Assembly (NCBI GenBank): GCA_021160155.1
Contig: JAGHDB010000350.1
Span: 1-11,732 of the forward strand
Source of the DNA: Bacteroidales bacterium
Lineage (GTDB): Bacteria; Bacteroidota; Bacteroidia; Bacteroidales; UBA12481
Length of the DNA stretch: 11,732 bases
Direction: 5' to 3'
Shown: in pieces, positions 1 through 8,005 of the stretch
Layout of the letters: the number at the start of each line of letters is the position of its first letter
Numbering within the stretch: the first letter of the stretch is position 1
Program-made: the position numbers and the translations under genes
The notes under the pieces: generated by a model
Database searches by the model: none
Told to the model about the DNA's origin: nothing
What the model saw: the letters and a program-made list of their open reading frames with translations, nothing else

Positions 1-1790
1 TGATCGGGGATGTCGGGAAAGCCGGGGTAGCCATCGATTCTGTGCTGGATATGAAAATTCTGTTTGAAGGAATCCCTCTGGATAAAATGTCGGTTTCAAT
101 GACTATGAACGGGGCTGTTTTGCCGGTGATGGCTTTTTACATCGTGGCAGCTTTGGAGCAGGGCGTTTCCCTGGAGCAACTATCGGGCACCATCCAGAAT
201 GATATTCTTAAGGAGTTCATGGTCAGAAACACCTATATCTATCCGCCCGGATTCAGCATGCGGATTATTGCGGATATTTTCAAATATACGGCTGCCCATA
301 TGCCTAAATTCAACAGCATCAGCATTTCAGGGTACCACATGCAGGAAGCCGGTGCCACAGCTGATCTTGAACTGGCCTATACCCTGGCTGACGGATTGGA
401 GTATTTGCGTACCGGGATAGCTGCCGGATTGGATATAGACACCTTTGCTCCCAGACTCTCTTTTTTCTGGGGTATCGGGATGAATCATTTTATGGAGATT
501 GCCAAAATGCGTGCGGCCCGTATGTTGTGGGCTAAATTGGTGAAGCAGTTTAATCCGAAGAATCCCAAATCGATGGCTTTACGAACCCACTGCCAGACTT
601 CGGGATGGAGCCTGACTGAGCAGGATCCTTTCAATAATATAACCCGGACTTGTGTTGAAGCAATGGCTGCTGCAATGGGACATACCCAGAGTTTACATAC
701 GAATGCCCTGGATGAAGCAATTGCCCTGCCAACAGATTTCAGTGCCCGGATTGCCCGTAATACTCAGATTTTTCTGCAGCAGGAGACCGGGATATGCCAA
801 ACGGTTGACCCCTGGGCCGGCTCCTATTATGTAGAACGCCTGACCCATGAAATAGCACACCGGGGATGGAAACTGATCCGGGAAATCGAAGAGCTGGGAG
901 GGATGGCAAAAGCTATTGAAACCGGATTGCCCAAGATGAGAATCGAAGAGGCTTCAGCCCGCCGGCAGGCTCGTATTGACAGCGGAATCGAAACCATTCT
1001 CGGGGTCAATAAATATCCCCTTGAAAAAGAAGATCCCATTGAAACTCTTGATGTGGATAATACAAAAGTCAGAAAAGCCCAGATCGAGCGGCTCCATCGT
1101 CTGCGTAAGGAGCGGGATGAGGCGGCCTGTCGGTCGTCACTTGATGCACTGACCCGTTGTGTTGCTTCGGGAGAGGGCAATTTGCTTGAGTTGGTTGTGG
1201 AAGCAGCAAAAAATCGTGCTTCTTTGGGTGAAATTTCGTATGCTTGTGAAAAAGTTACGGGTAGATATAAAGCAGTGATACGATCTATCTCAGGAGTTTA
1301 TGCTTCAGAATATACCGGGGGTGAGGATTTTAACAAAGCCCGCCTGTTGGCCGACCGCTTTGCAAAAATGGAAGGCCGACGGCCGCGTATCCTGATTGCC
1401 AAGATGGGGCAGGACGGACATGACCGTGGAGCAAAAGTGGTTTCAACCGGATATGCCGATATCGGATTTGATGTGGATATCGGCCCTCTTTTCCAGACTC
1501 CTGCCGAAGCTGCAAGAGATGCGGTTGAAAATGATGTGCATATACTTGGAGTTTCCAGTCTGGCTGCCGGACATAAAACACTGGTGCCGCAGGTAATTGA
1601 AGAATTACACCAACTGGGCCGGGACGATATCATGGTCATCGTGGGCGGAGTAATTCCTCCCCAGGATTACCAGTTTCTGTATGATCATGGAGTAGTGGGG
1701 ATCTTTGGTCCCGGCACCCCAATTCCCAAAGCAGCCATACAGATTCTTAAAATCCTCATTGAACGTAACCAAACCCATGCAAAACATTGA
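1..1790 (+). CDS. mutB: Methylmalonyl-CoA mutase, large (B12-binding) subunit, 5' end cut by window
   Basis: Adenosylcobalamin-dependent isomerase interconverting (R)-methylmalonyl-CoA and succinyl-CoA in the cytosol, part of propionate/succinate metabolism. The frame is open from base 3, giving 595 visible residues. The family is about 715 long, so roughly 120 N-terminal residues lie outside. Visible residues 1 to about 435 match the substrate-binding barrel, with the family signatures [35 protein letters not shown] and RTHCQTSGW. The His in the last motif is probably the substrate-contacting one. The C-terminal part, from about residue 460, is the cobalamin domain. Its DxHxxG motif (DGHDRG, bases 1413-1430) supplies the lower-ligand His, and SSLAAGH follows. 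An apparent GTG start at 42 lies inside a conserved stretch and is not the real start. The small subunit gene (mutA) would be expected just upstream, out of view. The stop overlaps the next gene by 14 bases. Sequence match is near-complete and I see no damage. Confidence 0.96.
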   Translation, partial: IGDVGKAGVAIDSVLDMKILFEGIPLDKMSVSMTMNGAVLPVMAFYIVAALEQGVSLEQLSGTIQNDILKEFMVRNTYIYPPGFSMRIIADIFKYTAAHMPKFNSISISGYHMQEAGATADLELAYTLADGLEYLRTGIAAGLDIDTFAPRLSFFWGIGMNHFMEIAKMRAARMLWAKLVKQFNPKNPKSMALRTHCQTSGWSLTEQDPFNNITRTCVEAMAAAMGHTQSLHTNALDEAIALPTDFSARIARNTQIFLQQETGICQTVDPWAGSYYVERLTHEIAHRGWKLIREIEELGGMAKAIETGLPKMRIEEASARRQARIDSGIETILGVNKYPLEKEDPIETLDVDNTKVRKAQIERLHRLRKERDEAACRSSLDALTRCVASGEGNLLELVVEAAKNRASLGEISYACEKVTGRYKAVIRSISGVYASEYTGGEDFNKARLLADRFAKMEGRRPRILIAKMGQDGHDRGAKVVSTGYADIGFDVDIGPLFQTPAEAARDAVENDVHILGVSSLAAGHKTLVPQVIEELHQLGRDDIMVIVGGVIPPQDYQFLYDHGVVGIFGPGTPIPKAAIQILKILIERNQTHAKH

Positions 1791-2352
1791 TCTTTGGGGG
1801 TTGATTATCCTGCCCCTGCTAATCTTTCTCTCCCGGATCGCTGATGTATCCATCGGAACGATCAGAATCATTTTTCTCTCTAAAGGAGAACGGGCCCTGG
1901 CCCCGATCCTGGGATTTTTTGAAGTATTGATCTGGATTACCGTAATGGCCAAAATCATGCAACACCTTGACCGGTGGTATTACTCCTTTTTTTATGCCGG
2001 AGGTTTTGCCATGGGTAACTATGTAGGTATGCGGCTTGAAGAAAAACTGGCTGTCGGATATGTGGCTTTCAGATTGATTACGCGTAAACCCGCCAACATT
2101 CTGATCGACCTGCTGAAAAAAGAGGGTTACGGCGTTACTTTTTTTGATGCAGAAGGAAGCAAAGGGGGAGTACATATCGTGTATTTAATCGTGAAACGGG
2201 TTAAGCTTCCTGGTTTGATTGCCACCATCAACGAATATAACCCGAAGGCTTTCTATACCATTGAAGATGTCAAGGTGGTACGTGAAGGGATCCATCGTAT
2301 TTCAGATTACAGGAAGCATTCACTCTTTCGCCGGGGACGAAAGGGAAAGTAA
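1777..2352 (+). CDS. UPF0316 / DUF2179 family small membrane protein
   Basis: Protein of 191 residues in the family of Bacillus YebE-like UPF0316 proteins, whose function is not established. Three hydrophobic segments are visible near residues 7-34, 42-62 and 67-86, typical of the DUF5698-like N-terminal part. Residues about 95-170 form the soluble DUF2179 domain, with a pattern ([25 protein letters not shown]) resembling the ligand-sensing or regulatory C-termini of YitT-type proteins. The tail is very basic (RRGRKGK). I chose ATG at 1777 because it begins just before the first membrane segment. An in-frame upstream start at 1705 would only add residues lying within the mutB coding region. 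There is no clear ribosome binding site, and the 14-base overlap with mutB suggests translational coupling. The 3' end overlaps the convergent lipoprotein gene by 33 bases. The family call is good; the role is unknown. Confidence 0.85.
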   Translation: MQNIDLWGLIILPLLIFLSRIADVSIGTIRIIFLSKGERALAPILGFFEVLIWITVMAKIMQHLDRWYYSFFYAGGFAMGNYVGMRLEEKLAVGYVAFRLITRKPANILIDLLKKEGYGVTFFDAEGSKGGVHIVYLIVKRVKLPGLIATINEYNPKAFYTIEDVKVVREGIHRISDYRKHSLFRRGRKGK

Positions 2353-2805
2353 TACCTCCCGGATTTTTTCTCCATGTTCAAAATAGACCTCTTTATCCCG
2401 GCCTCCGGTAGTATCGTAAAAAATCCAGGTGCCATGCAGTTTGCCTTTTGAATAGGAGCCTTCGTAAAATTTAAACCCGTTCTTTCTCCACACGACGGAT
2501 TTTCCGTTTCTGAGGCCGTTTTCATAATGACCTTCACTCTGCTTTAATCCACTTTCAAACCAGGCAGTCCAGAGTCCGGTCTTTTTACCGTCGGCATATT
2601 CACCCTCCATCTCTTTTTGGCCATTCTGATAGTAACGGATCTCTTTAACCTTTATCCTTTTAGCGCCCTCTTTCTTATAATATTGAACTTTAAGGGGTTT
2701 TCCGTCCGGCCAGGTACTAATCACCTCTTTTTCAAGATGTTGCCTGCATGAAGTGAGGGCCAGTAGTGTGCCCAGTGTAAATGATAATACAATTCCGCTT
2801 TTCAT
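2320..2805 (-). CDS. Lipoprotein with MORN-like (YwqK-type) repeats
   Basis: Predicted lipoprotein of 161 residues. The N-terminus is a short lipoprotein signal with lipobox LTSC, so Cys20 would be lipidated and the protein anchored in a membrane, probably the outer one. From about residue 53 to 145 it carries about four imperfect repeats of 22-23 residues. Their pattern is YYxNGxKEMEGxYxDGKKxGLWxxW, the MORN_2 variant seen in proteins often labelled 'toxin-antitoxin system YwqK family antitoxin'. That label is an annotation tradition, and no toxin partner is adjacent here. MORN_2 proteins are common in Bacteroidota, mostly without known function; a surface or periplasmic binding scaffold is an inference. 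The start is the ATG directly before the signal peptide. Upstream is A-rich leader without a Shine-Dalgarno. It is divergent from the M28 peptidase gene and convergent, overlapping by 33 bases, with the UPF0316 gene. Confidence 0.86.
   Translation of the reverse strand: MKSGIVLSFTLGTLLALTSCRQHLEKEVISTWPDGKPLKVQYYKKEGAKRIKVKEIRYYQNGQKEMEGEYADGKKTGLWTAWFESGLKQSEGHYENGLRNGKSVVWRKNGFKFYEGSYSKGKLHGTWIFYDTTGGRDKEVYFEHGEKIREVLLSLSSPAKE
2323..2345. terminator. Stem-loop in the convergent gene overlap, possible weak bidirectional terminator
   Basis: CTTTCG at 2325-2330 pairs with CGAAAG at 2338-2343 around a 7-base loop. A G-U pair and a C-G pair extend the stem to eight pairs. It sits inside the 33 bases shared by the 3' ends of the UPF0316 gene and the lipoprotein gene, where a shared terminator would be expected. 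There is no U-run directly after it on either strand (a T6 occurs about 20 bases on, plus strand), so a classical intrinsic terminator is not shown. Confidence 0.3.
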
Positions 2806-2923
2806 AATGTTGTTTCAAAGAGCCCCTAAAGTTAGCCATCCTGAAATCTTAAAAAAAGTTAAAGCCAGTCAAACTCAGGACACTCTTTTTTAACTTGTCC
2901 GTGTATTATAAATAAAACCTCCT
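2806..2923. promoter_or_regulatory. Divergent intergenic promoter region
   Basis: This 118-base A/T-rich gap lies between divergently read genes, so it must hold both 5' ends. On the minus strand TTTG (complement of 2870-2873) is followed after 18 bases by TAAGATTT (complement of 2844-2851). This only partly fits the Bacteroidota -33 TTTG / -7 TAnnTTTG pattern and lies about 40 bases before the lipoprotein start. For the plus-strand M28 gene TATTATAA at 2904-2911 could be a -7-like element, but no matching -33 box is convincing. Neither start has a Shine-Dalgarno; the CCTCCT just before ATG 2924 is the wrong polarity. Confidence 0.4.
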
Positions 2924-5023
2924 ATGAAAAAGACAAAAATTTTATTAGTTAGTACACTGATCTGGTTAGCTGTTGCCGGAGTTAAGGCACAACCAATTCC
3001 TCATGCTCAATGGACGCTGATCAACCGGGATCAGATGGATGAAATCATTGGCGAAGCATCCGGTGAAACCGCATATAATCATTGCATTGAAATGGCCGGA
3101 TACAACCGTGACCGGTTATCGAATGAATACGCCACCACTTTAAAAGAGGGGGCCTATGTGGTGTCCATGTTAAAACAGTATGGTATTGAATCTGCCAAAA
3201 TTGAACGGTTTCCCAACAGTCGCAAACAATGGGACGGGATACGTGCGGAGCTTTGGGAGATATCCCCGGGTAAAAAAAAGCTGGCTGATTACGATGATCT
3301 GCGTGCCATGCTGGCGTCAGGAAGTCAGTCTGCTGATGTAGAGGCCGATCTGGTATGGGTGGGAGACGGATCATCCAAAGAGATGAAGGATCTGGATCTG
3401 AAGGGGAAAATCGTGTTTACCACTTCCACGCCCTCCCGGGTACTGCGTGCAGCCATGGCAAAAGGTGCCGTAGGGGCAGTTTCGATGTATAATCCCAGGC
3501 CGATGATTGATCCCATTCAAATTCCGTGGCAGGGAATTTCAGGTCGTGGAGCACAGGGAGCCGGTGGTTTTGCCTTTTTCATGCCTCCCCGTGAAGGGCA
3601 ATACATCCGGGATCGACTGGTTCGTGGAGAAACTATTCGGGTACATGCTGTGGTGGAAACCACTACCGAAAACCTGGATTTACAGGTTCCTACCTGCGTA
3701 CTTCCGGGTACCGACCCCAATGCAGGAGAGATTATTTTTTCAGCTCATATTTTTGAAGGATACACCAAACAGGGAGCCAATGACAATATCTCAGGCAGCG
3801 CCTCCCTTTTAGAGATGGCCCGGATGCTGAAAACCATGTTTGACGAAGGAAGATTACCCAGGCCGGCCCGCAGTATCCGGTTTATCTGGGTGCCGGAATT
3901 TTCGGGTACCATTCCCTGGGTACAGGCACATAAAGACTTGATGGAAAAAACATTATGTAATATCAACCTCGATATGGTCGGCCTCTGGCTGAGTAAAAGC
4001 GATTCCTATTTTAATCTTGAGCGGACCACCTTCAGTAATCCTCATTACGTGAATGATGTACTGGAAAATTATTTTCGGTATGTCGGTGAAACCAACCGTC
4101 AAAGTTTGGTATTATCGGGACGTGGAGGTTTTACTAATCGTATTGTGGCTCCGTCCGGTTCAGATGAGCCATTTACCTATGCCATTGAACGTCATTACGG
4201 ATCTTCGGACCATGAAGTTTTTAACGATTGGGGCGTGGGTGTACCGGGTGTTATGCTGATCACCTGGCCCGACCATTATTACCATACTTCTGAAGACCGC
4301 CCGAATAAACTGGATCCCACCCAGTTTAAACGGTGTTGTGTGATAGGTGCTGCATCAGCCTATACCATTGCATCAGCGGATGATGCGATGGCAAAAAAGA
4401 TTACCGGAGAGGTGTTTGCCAATGCCAACCATCGCCTTGAAATTCAACTGGCCAGCGCTCAGGATATGCTCAGTCATGCTACGGCAGAAACGCTGGCTCC
4501 ACTTTATAAGAAAACAAAGAATCTGATTGAAGCCACCCTGCTGAATGAAGTTGAAACACTCGAAACGGTTTTGGAGCTGGATCCCGGCAACAAACAATTA
4601 CGGGATTATGTGAAAGGTTACGTGATATTGATTCGTCACATTGCCGGAGAACATCAGGATGCATTGGCTTTAGAGATGAATGACCTGGCAGCAGAGCTGG
4701 GTGTGAAGCCGGTCAAAATCAAGCTCACACCGCAGGAAAAAAGAGCTATGACCATAATTCCGGTGGAAACTCCGTTGGTTAAAAATGAGGGATACGGTGG
4801 ATACCGGAAACACATGCCGAAGTTGAGCCGTGAAGAGATGCGGAGTATTTATAGGGGTATCAGCAATACCGGTGAATTACAGCGACTTTGTAACGGAAAG
4901 CATAACGCTCTGCAAATCAAATGGTTGCTGGATACACAATATACAAAAGAGAGTGATATCGAAGCCATTATCAACTACCTGAAAGTACTGGAAAAGGCAG
5001 GTTTGGTTACGTTGAAAAAGTAA
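2924..5023 (+). CDS. Secreted M28-family zinc metallopeptidase with PA-like insert
   Basis: Exported protein of 699 residues, probably an aminopeptidase acting in the periplasm or outside. The signal peptide is residues 1-22, ending VKAQ. Residues about 135-245 resemble a protease-associated (PA) domain inserted before the catalytic core (GKIVFTTS, AKGAVGAVSMY). The M28 core runs from about 265 to 480. Candidate metal ligands, by comparison with the family, are His275, Asp287 (GANDN), Glu325, Asp350 (NLDMVG) and His454 (YHTSED). The usual Glu-Glu pair, in which the first Glu is the general base, reads Pro324-Glu325 here, as in DUF4910-type relatives, so activity may differ. After the core come a helical region (about 480-600) and a C-terminal segment (630-699) that looks like a small helix-turn-helix fold. 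Exact substrate is unknown. It is divergent from the lipoprotein gene and convergent, at 10 bases, with the hydrolase pseudogene. The ATG is fixed by the signal peptide. Confidence 0.88.
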   Translation: MKKTKILLVSTLIWLAVAGVKAQPIPHAQWTLINRDQMDEIIGEASGETAYNHCIEMAGYNRDRLSNEYATTLKEGAYVVSMLKQYGIESAKIERFPNSRKQWDGIRAELWEISPGKKKLADYDDLRAMLASGSQSADVEADLVWVGDGSSKEMKDLDLKGKIVFTTSTPSRVLRAAMAKGAVGAVSMYNPRPMIDPIQIPWQGISGRGAQGAGGFAFFMPPREGQYIRDRLVRGETIRVHAVVETTTENLDLQVPTCVLPGTDPNAGEIIFSAHIFEGYTKQGANDNISGSASLLEMARMLKTMFDEGRLPRPARSIRFIWVPEFSGTIPWVQAHKDLMEKTLCNINLDMVGLWLSKSDSYFNLERTTFSNPHYVNDVLENYFRYVGETNRQSLVLSGRGGFTNRIVAPSGSDEPFTYAIERHYGSSDHEVFNDWGVGVPGVMLITWPDHYYHTSEDRPNKLDPTQFKRCCVIGAASAYTIASADDAMAKKITGEVFANANHRLEIQLASAQDMLSHATAETLAPLYKKTKNLIEATLLNEVETLETVLELDPGNKQLRDYVKGYVILIRHIAGEHQDALALEMNDLAAELGVKPVKIKLTPQEKRAMTIIPVETPLVKNEGYGGYRKHMPKLSREEMRSIYRGISNTGELQRLCNGKHNALQIKWLLDTQYTKESDIEAIINYLKVLEKAGLVTLKK

Positions 5024-5033
5024 GCGGGTATTA

Positions 5034-5861
5034 TTATATATCCACTTTCTGGTCCATCCGGTATCCTTTTATGGTTTGATGTACGGTGCAGGCTGCAAAG
5101 CGCGGATCATGCTCCAGGATAAGAATATAATGGTTTTCAACGATCTCATGAAGCATGCGGCTTTTTTCCTCCATGGTTTTCAGCACCTCCAGGTCATATG
5201 CCATATTATATTTTATCGGGATATGCAGATGGGTCGGGATCAGATCGGCCCCGAAAACATAAGTTAGCTGTCCGTCGAAAACCAGGGGGATGATCTGGCC
5301 AGGTGTATGTCCGTGAACCAACCGCAATTCAATTTCGGGGGTCAGGTATTGATCTTTTTCAATCATGTGCAGCACTCCGGCCTGCTCCATCGGGATCAGG
5401 TTTTCTTCAAAGAAAGCATCTTTTTCACGAATATTGGGATGCAGGGCATTCTCCCACTGTTGCCGGGATACCCAATATCTGGCATTCGGAAAAGTGGGAT
5501 GGAATTTCCCGTCTTCTCCCCGGTAAATTCCACCTCCGCAATGGTCGTAATGGAGGTGGGTTAAGATCATATCAGTGATATCCTCCGGTTGAATACCTCG
5601 TTTGACCAATCCTTCTACCAGGCCTTCTCCGCCGTGAATACCAAGTCGTTTCAGTTATTTGACATTTTGTTTTCGTCCTATTCCGTTATCTACCAGGATA
5701 ATCCGGTCGCCGGTTTTAATTACCAGCGACCGGAGGGCAAATGAGACCATGTTATTTTCATCCGATTCAAAATAATCTGACCAGATCACTTTCGGGACCA
5801 CACCCATCATGGCTCCGCCATCGGATTTAAAGTACTCAATTACATAGGTGAAGAGTTCCAT
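5034..5861 (-). pseudogene. Metallo-beta-lactamase-fold hydrolase interrupted by in-frame TAA
   Basis: A gene of 276 codons would encode an MBL-fold metallohydrolase of the group that includes lactonases and other hydrolases. Codons 1-68 run from ATG 5861 through the first beta strands (IILVDNGIG). Codon 69 is TAA (5655-5657). The same frame then continues without any shift through LGIHGGEG and THLHYDH (His102, His104, Asp106, His107) to the later ligand motifs HGHTPGQ, FGADLIP and LEHDP. All metal ligands therefore lie after the stop. In related proteins the site reads like GIGDKQ followed by an aromatic or aliphatic residue; here it is GIGRKQNVK-stop, so several unusual residues cluster at the break. 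A downstream TTG at 5609 could restart translation, but the product would lack the first strands. It lies 15 bases after the peptidase stop, probably in the same transcript. Nonsense mutation or sequence error are the main explanations. Confidence 0.82.
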
Positions 5862-5876
5862 TCAGCGGATACTTTT

Positions 5877-7958
5877 TTATTGGTTTTCTAAATGAAACTC
5901 CCTGATCCAGAAAGCATGCGACAGGTTTCTTGAATGGATACTTTTGGCTCCTCCCCATCCGTGCCGGCCATTGGGATAGATCATAAATTGAAAGTCTTTC
6001 CCGAGATCTTCCAGTTTACTGACCAGTTGCAGTGAATTCTGCATATGCACATTGTCGTCCATTTCACCGTGCAGGATCAGCAGTTTCCCTTTCAGATTTT
6101 TTGCATAGGTCATCACCGATCCGGCTTTATATCCTTCGGGATTTTGTGCCGGGGTATCCATATACCGTTCGGTATAGATATCGTCATACATCCGCCAGGA
6201 TGTGACACTTGAACTGGCGATGCCGTGCGTCCAGTATCCGGCTCCGGATGTCAGGGCCATGCAGGTGGTATAACCTCCGTAAGAACCTCCGGTAATACCC
6301 ATCCGGGTTGCATCCACATAAGGTTGTTTGCGTAACCATTTGACGCCCTCTTCATAATCCAGCATCTCCCATTTCCCGAGATTTCGCCACATATAATCCA
6401 GCCCTTTTTTGCCAAAATGCCCTGAAGCCCGGTGATCAATCTGAAAGGTGATGATCCCGTGTCGGGCATACCATCCCGGAGAAGAGCTGAAACTGCTGCG
6501 GATTCCGCCGGCATCCGGACCGCCATAAATGGTAAATATTACAGGATATTTTTTAGCCGGATCAAAATTCAGGGGATAAGTAATCACAGCCGGGAGATTA
6601 AACCCGTCAGGAGTCATAATTCTGAAATATTTACGCCGGATATTTTTCGCGGGGTCGAATTTAAATTGGGTTTCATTGATTACCCGGATCAATTTACCAT
6701 TGCTGTTACGCAATTCGGTACGGGGAGGTTGGGTAAATCCGCTCCATTGATCAATCAGGCAAGAGCCGCCGGGTGAGAGATTGATCCGGTGAGATCCGGC
6801 TCCTTTGGTTAGTTGAACCATGTCACTTCCATCAATATTTACCCGGTATGAATGATTTTCAGTGGATTCAGGGCCCCGTCCCGTAAAATAGACGATTCCT
6901 TTCTCTTCATCTACCCGGATCACTCTGTTGACTCTCCAGTCGACATCCGTTAATTGTGCCTGTAATTGCCCGTCCCAGTTATAATAATAGAGGTTTTCAA
7001 AATCGGTTCGGTAACTTCTCAGGATAAAACCGGATCCGTTTTTAAGCACATAAAGATCCTCAAAGAAATCCACCCAGGTTTTTCTTTGTTCGTCATAAAT
7101 TTTTCTGACCTGACCCGATCCGGGGTTGACCATAAAAAACTGCATGTGGTTCTGATCACGGTTCAGTACCTGTATTAATAACTCTTTCGAATCGGGGCGC
7201 CAGGAGGGCCATGCAATATATTGATCAACATGTTCATCAAAATGAGCCCAGGCAACGGTTCCTTTATTCACATCGGCAATGCCCAGTTTTACCACAGGAT
7301 TGGCATCCCCCGGATAGGGATAACGGGTAAATTCAGGTGCTCCGTGCAGGCTGTCGGCGCGCATCAGTACAAAGAGGGGTACGGGTGAATCGTCAAACCG
7401 GAGAAAAGCCACTTTTTTACTGTCGGGTGACCACCAGAATGCGGCATAACGCGAACCACGACCGAGGATCTCTTCATAATAGACCCATGAAGCGTATCCG
7501 TTATACACCAGGTCGCTCCCGTCGGTAGTCAGCCGGTGTTCAAGATTGGTTTCAAGATCAATGACATAGAGATCATGATTGCGGGTGAAAGCCACATGTT
7601 TTTGATCGGGTGACAGGCGGGGATTGCGTTCTATACCCGGATTGGCGGTAATTGCCCGGGCGGGAGCCCCGGATCCGTCTGAATAAAAGAGATTTCCGTC
7701 ACGGCTGGTTACCATCACCCTGTGCCGGGTAACCGCAGGAGGGGTTTTGGCTTTTTTTGCTTTGCCGGTCAGTGCATCTACCCGCATCAGTACATTATTA
7801 CCTTTCTTATCTTTTATGGTTTGGAGGTAGTGTGTATCATCCTCCCAGCGGATCTGACCACTCCGCCTCATCATGCCGCGCTGGGCCGGAAGAGTAGTGG
7901 AAAATCCGGTGCTTGCAAAGAGCAGGATCAATGCATAGATTAATGTTTTGTTTTTCAT
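5877..7958 (-). CDS. Dipeptidyl-peptidase IV-like S9 serine peptidase
   Basis: Exported serine exopeptidase of 693 residues that probably removes dipeptides (often Xaa-Pro) from peptide N-termini in the periplasm. I start at ATG 7958 because it leads straight into a signal peptide (MKNKTLIYALILL, ending LPAQ). An in-frame ATG at 7985 would add nine polar residues ahead of it. Residues about 40-430 form the DPPIV N-terminal beta-propeller; Glu162-Glu163 in WVYYEE match the pair that binds the substrate amino terminus. The alpha/beta-hydrolase domain follows, with YGGP for the oxyanion site and catalytic Ser559 (GGSYGG), Asp634 (MDDNVH) and His666 (GRHGWGG). The nucleophile elbow lacks the Trp of the usual DPPIV GWSYGG and looks like acylaminoacyl-peptidase enzymes. 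It follows xylA by 47 bases on the same strand and precedes the broken hydrolase by 15. Exact specificity is an inference. Confidence 0.92.
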   Translation of the reverse strand: MKNKTLIYALILLFASTGFSTTLPAQRGMMRRSGQIRWEDDTHYLQTIKDKKGNNVLMRVDALTGKAKKAKTPPAVTRHRVMVTSRDGNLFYSDGSGAPARAITANPGIERNPRLSPDQKHVAFTRNHDLYVIDLETNLEHRLTTDGSDLVYNGYASWVYYEEILGRGSRYAAFWWSPDSKKVAFLRFDDSPVPLFVLMRADSLHGAPEFTRYPYPGDANPVVKLGIADVNKGTVAWAHFDEHVDQYIAWPSWRPDSKELLIQVLNRDQNHMQFFMVNPGSGQVRKIYDEQRKTWVDFFEDLYVLKNGSGFILRSYRTDFENLYYYNWDGQLQAQLTDVDWRVNRVIRVDEEKGIVYFTGRGPESTENHSYRVNIDGSDMVQLTKGAGSHRINLSPGGSCLIDQWSGFTQPPRTELRNSNGKLIRVINETQFKFDPAKNIRRKYFRIMTPDGFNLPAVITYPLNFDPAKKYPVIFTIYGGPDAGGIRSSFSSSPGWYARHGIITFQIDHRASGHFGKKGLDYMWRNLGKWEMLDYEEGVKWLRKQPYVDATRMGITGGSYGGYTTCMALTSGAGYWTHGIASSSVTSWRMYDDIYTERYMDTPAQNPEGYKAGSVMTYAKNLKGKLLILHGEMDDNVHMQNSLQLVSKLEDLGKDFQFMIYPNGRHGWGGAKSIHSRNLSHAFWIREFHLENQ

Positions 7959-8005
7959 AATATGAGTTTTTAAAGGGGAGGTCAATTTAAATTAATTTCA
8001 ATAAC
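7959..8005 (-). promoter_or_regulatory. xylA to peptidase gap, possible internal promoter
   Basis: This is a 47-base A/T-rich spacer between the xylA stop and the peptidase start on the same strand. I see no Shine-Dalgarno, no clear TAnnTTTG box and no terminator hairpin, so either read-through from the xylose genes or a weak promoter is possible. The function change from sugar to peptide catabolism is the only hint of a transcription boundary. Confidence 0.25.

Noticed and set aside
827..1639. Open frames antisense to mutB (827-1180 and 1298-1639)
   Set aside because: They have no family resemblance and lie wholly within a strongly conserved gene; they reflect its codon usage.
2918..2923. 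CCTCCT directly before the M28 start, at first sight like a ribosome binding site
   Set aside because: It is the complement of a Shine-Dalgarno, so it cannot pair with 16S rRNA; spacing is also zero.
5024..5033. Terminator between the convergent M28 and MBL genes
   Set aside because: Only 10 bases separate the stops and no hairpin can be drawn there or just beyond.
5655..5657. Stop-codon recoding in the MBL-fold gene
   Set aside because: The codon is TAA, not TGA or TAG, and there is no visible slippery site or stimulatory structure; nonsense mutation or sequence error is simpler.
7959..7985. Upstream ATG at 7985 for the S9 peptidase
   Set aside because: It would put nine polar residues before a well-formed signal peptide that starts at ATG 7958.
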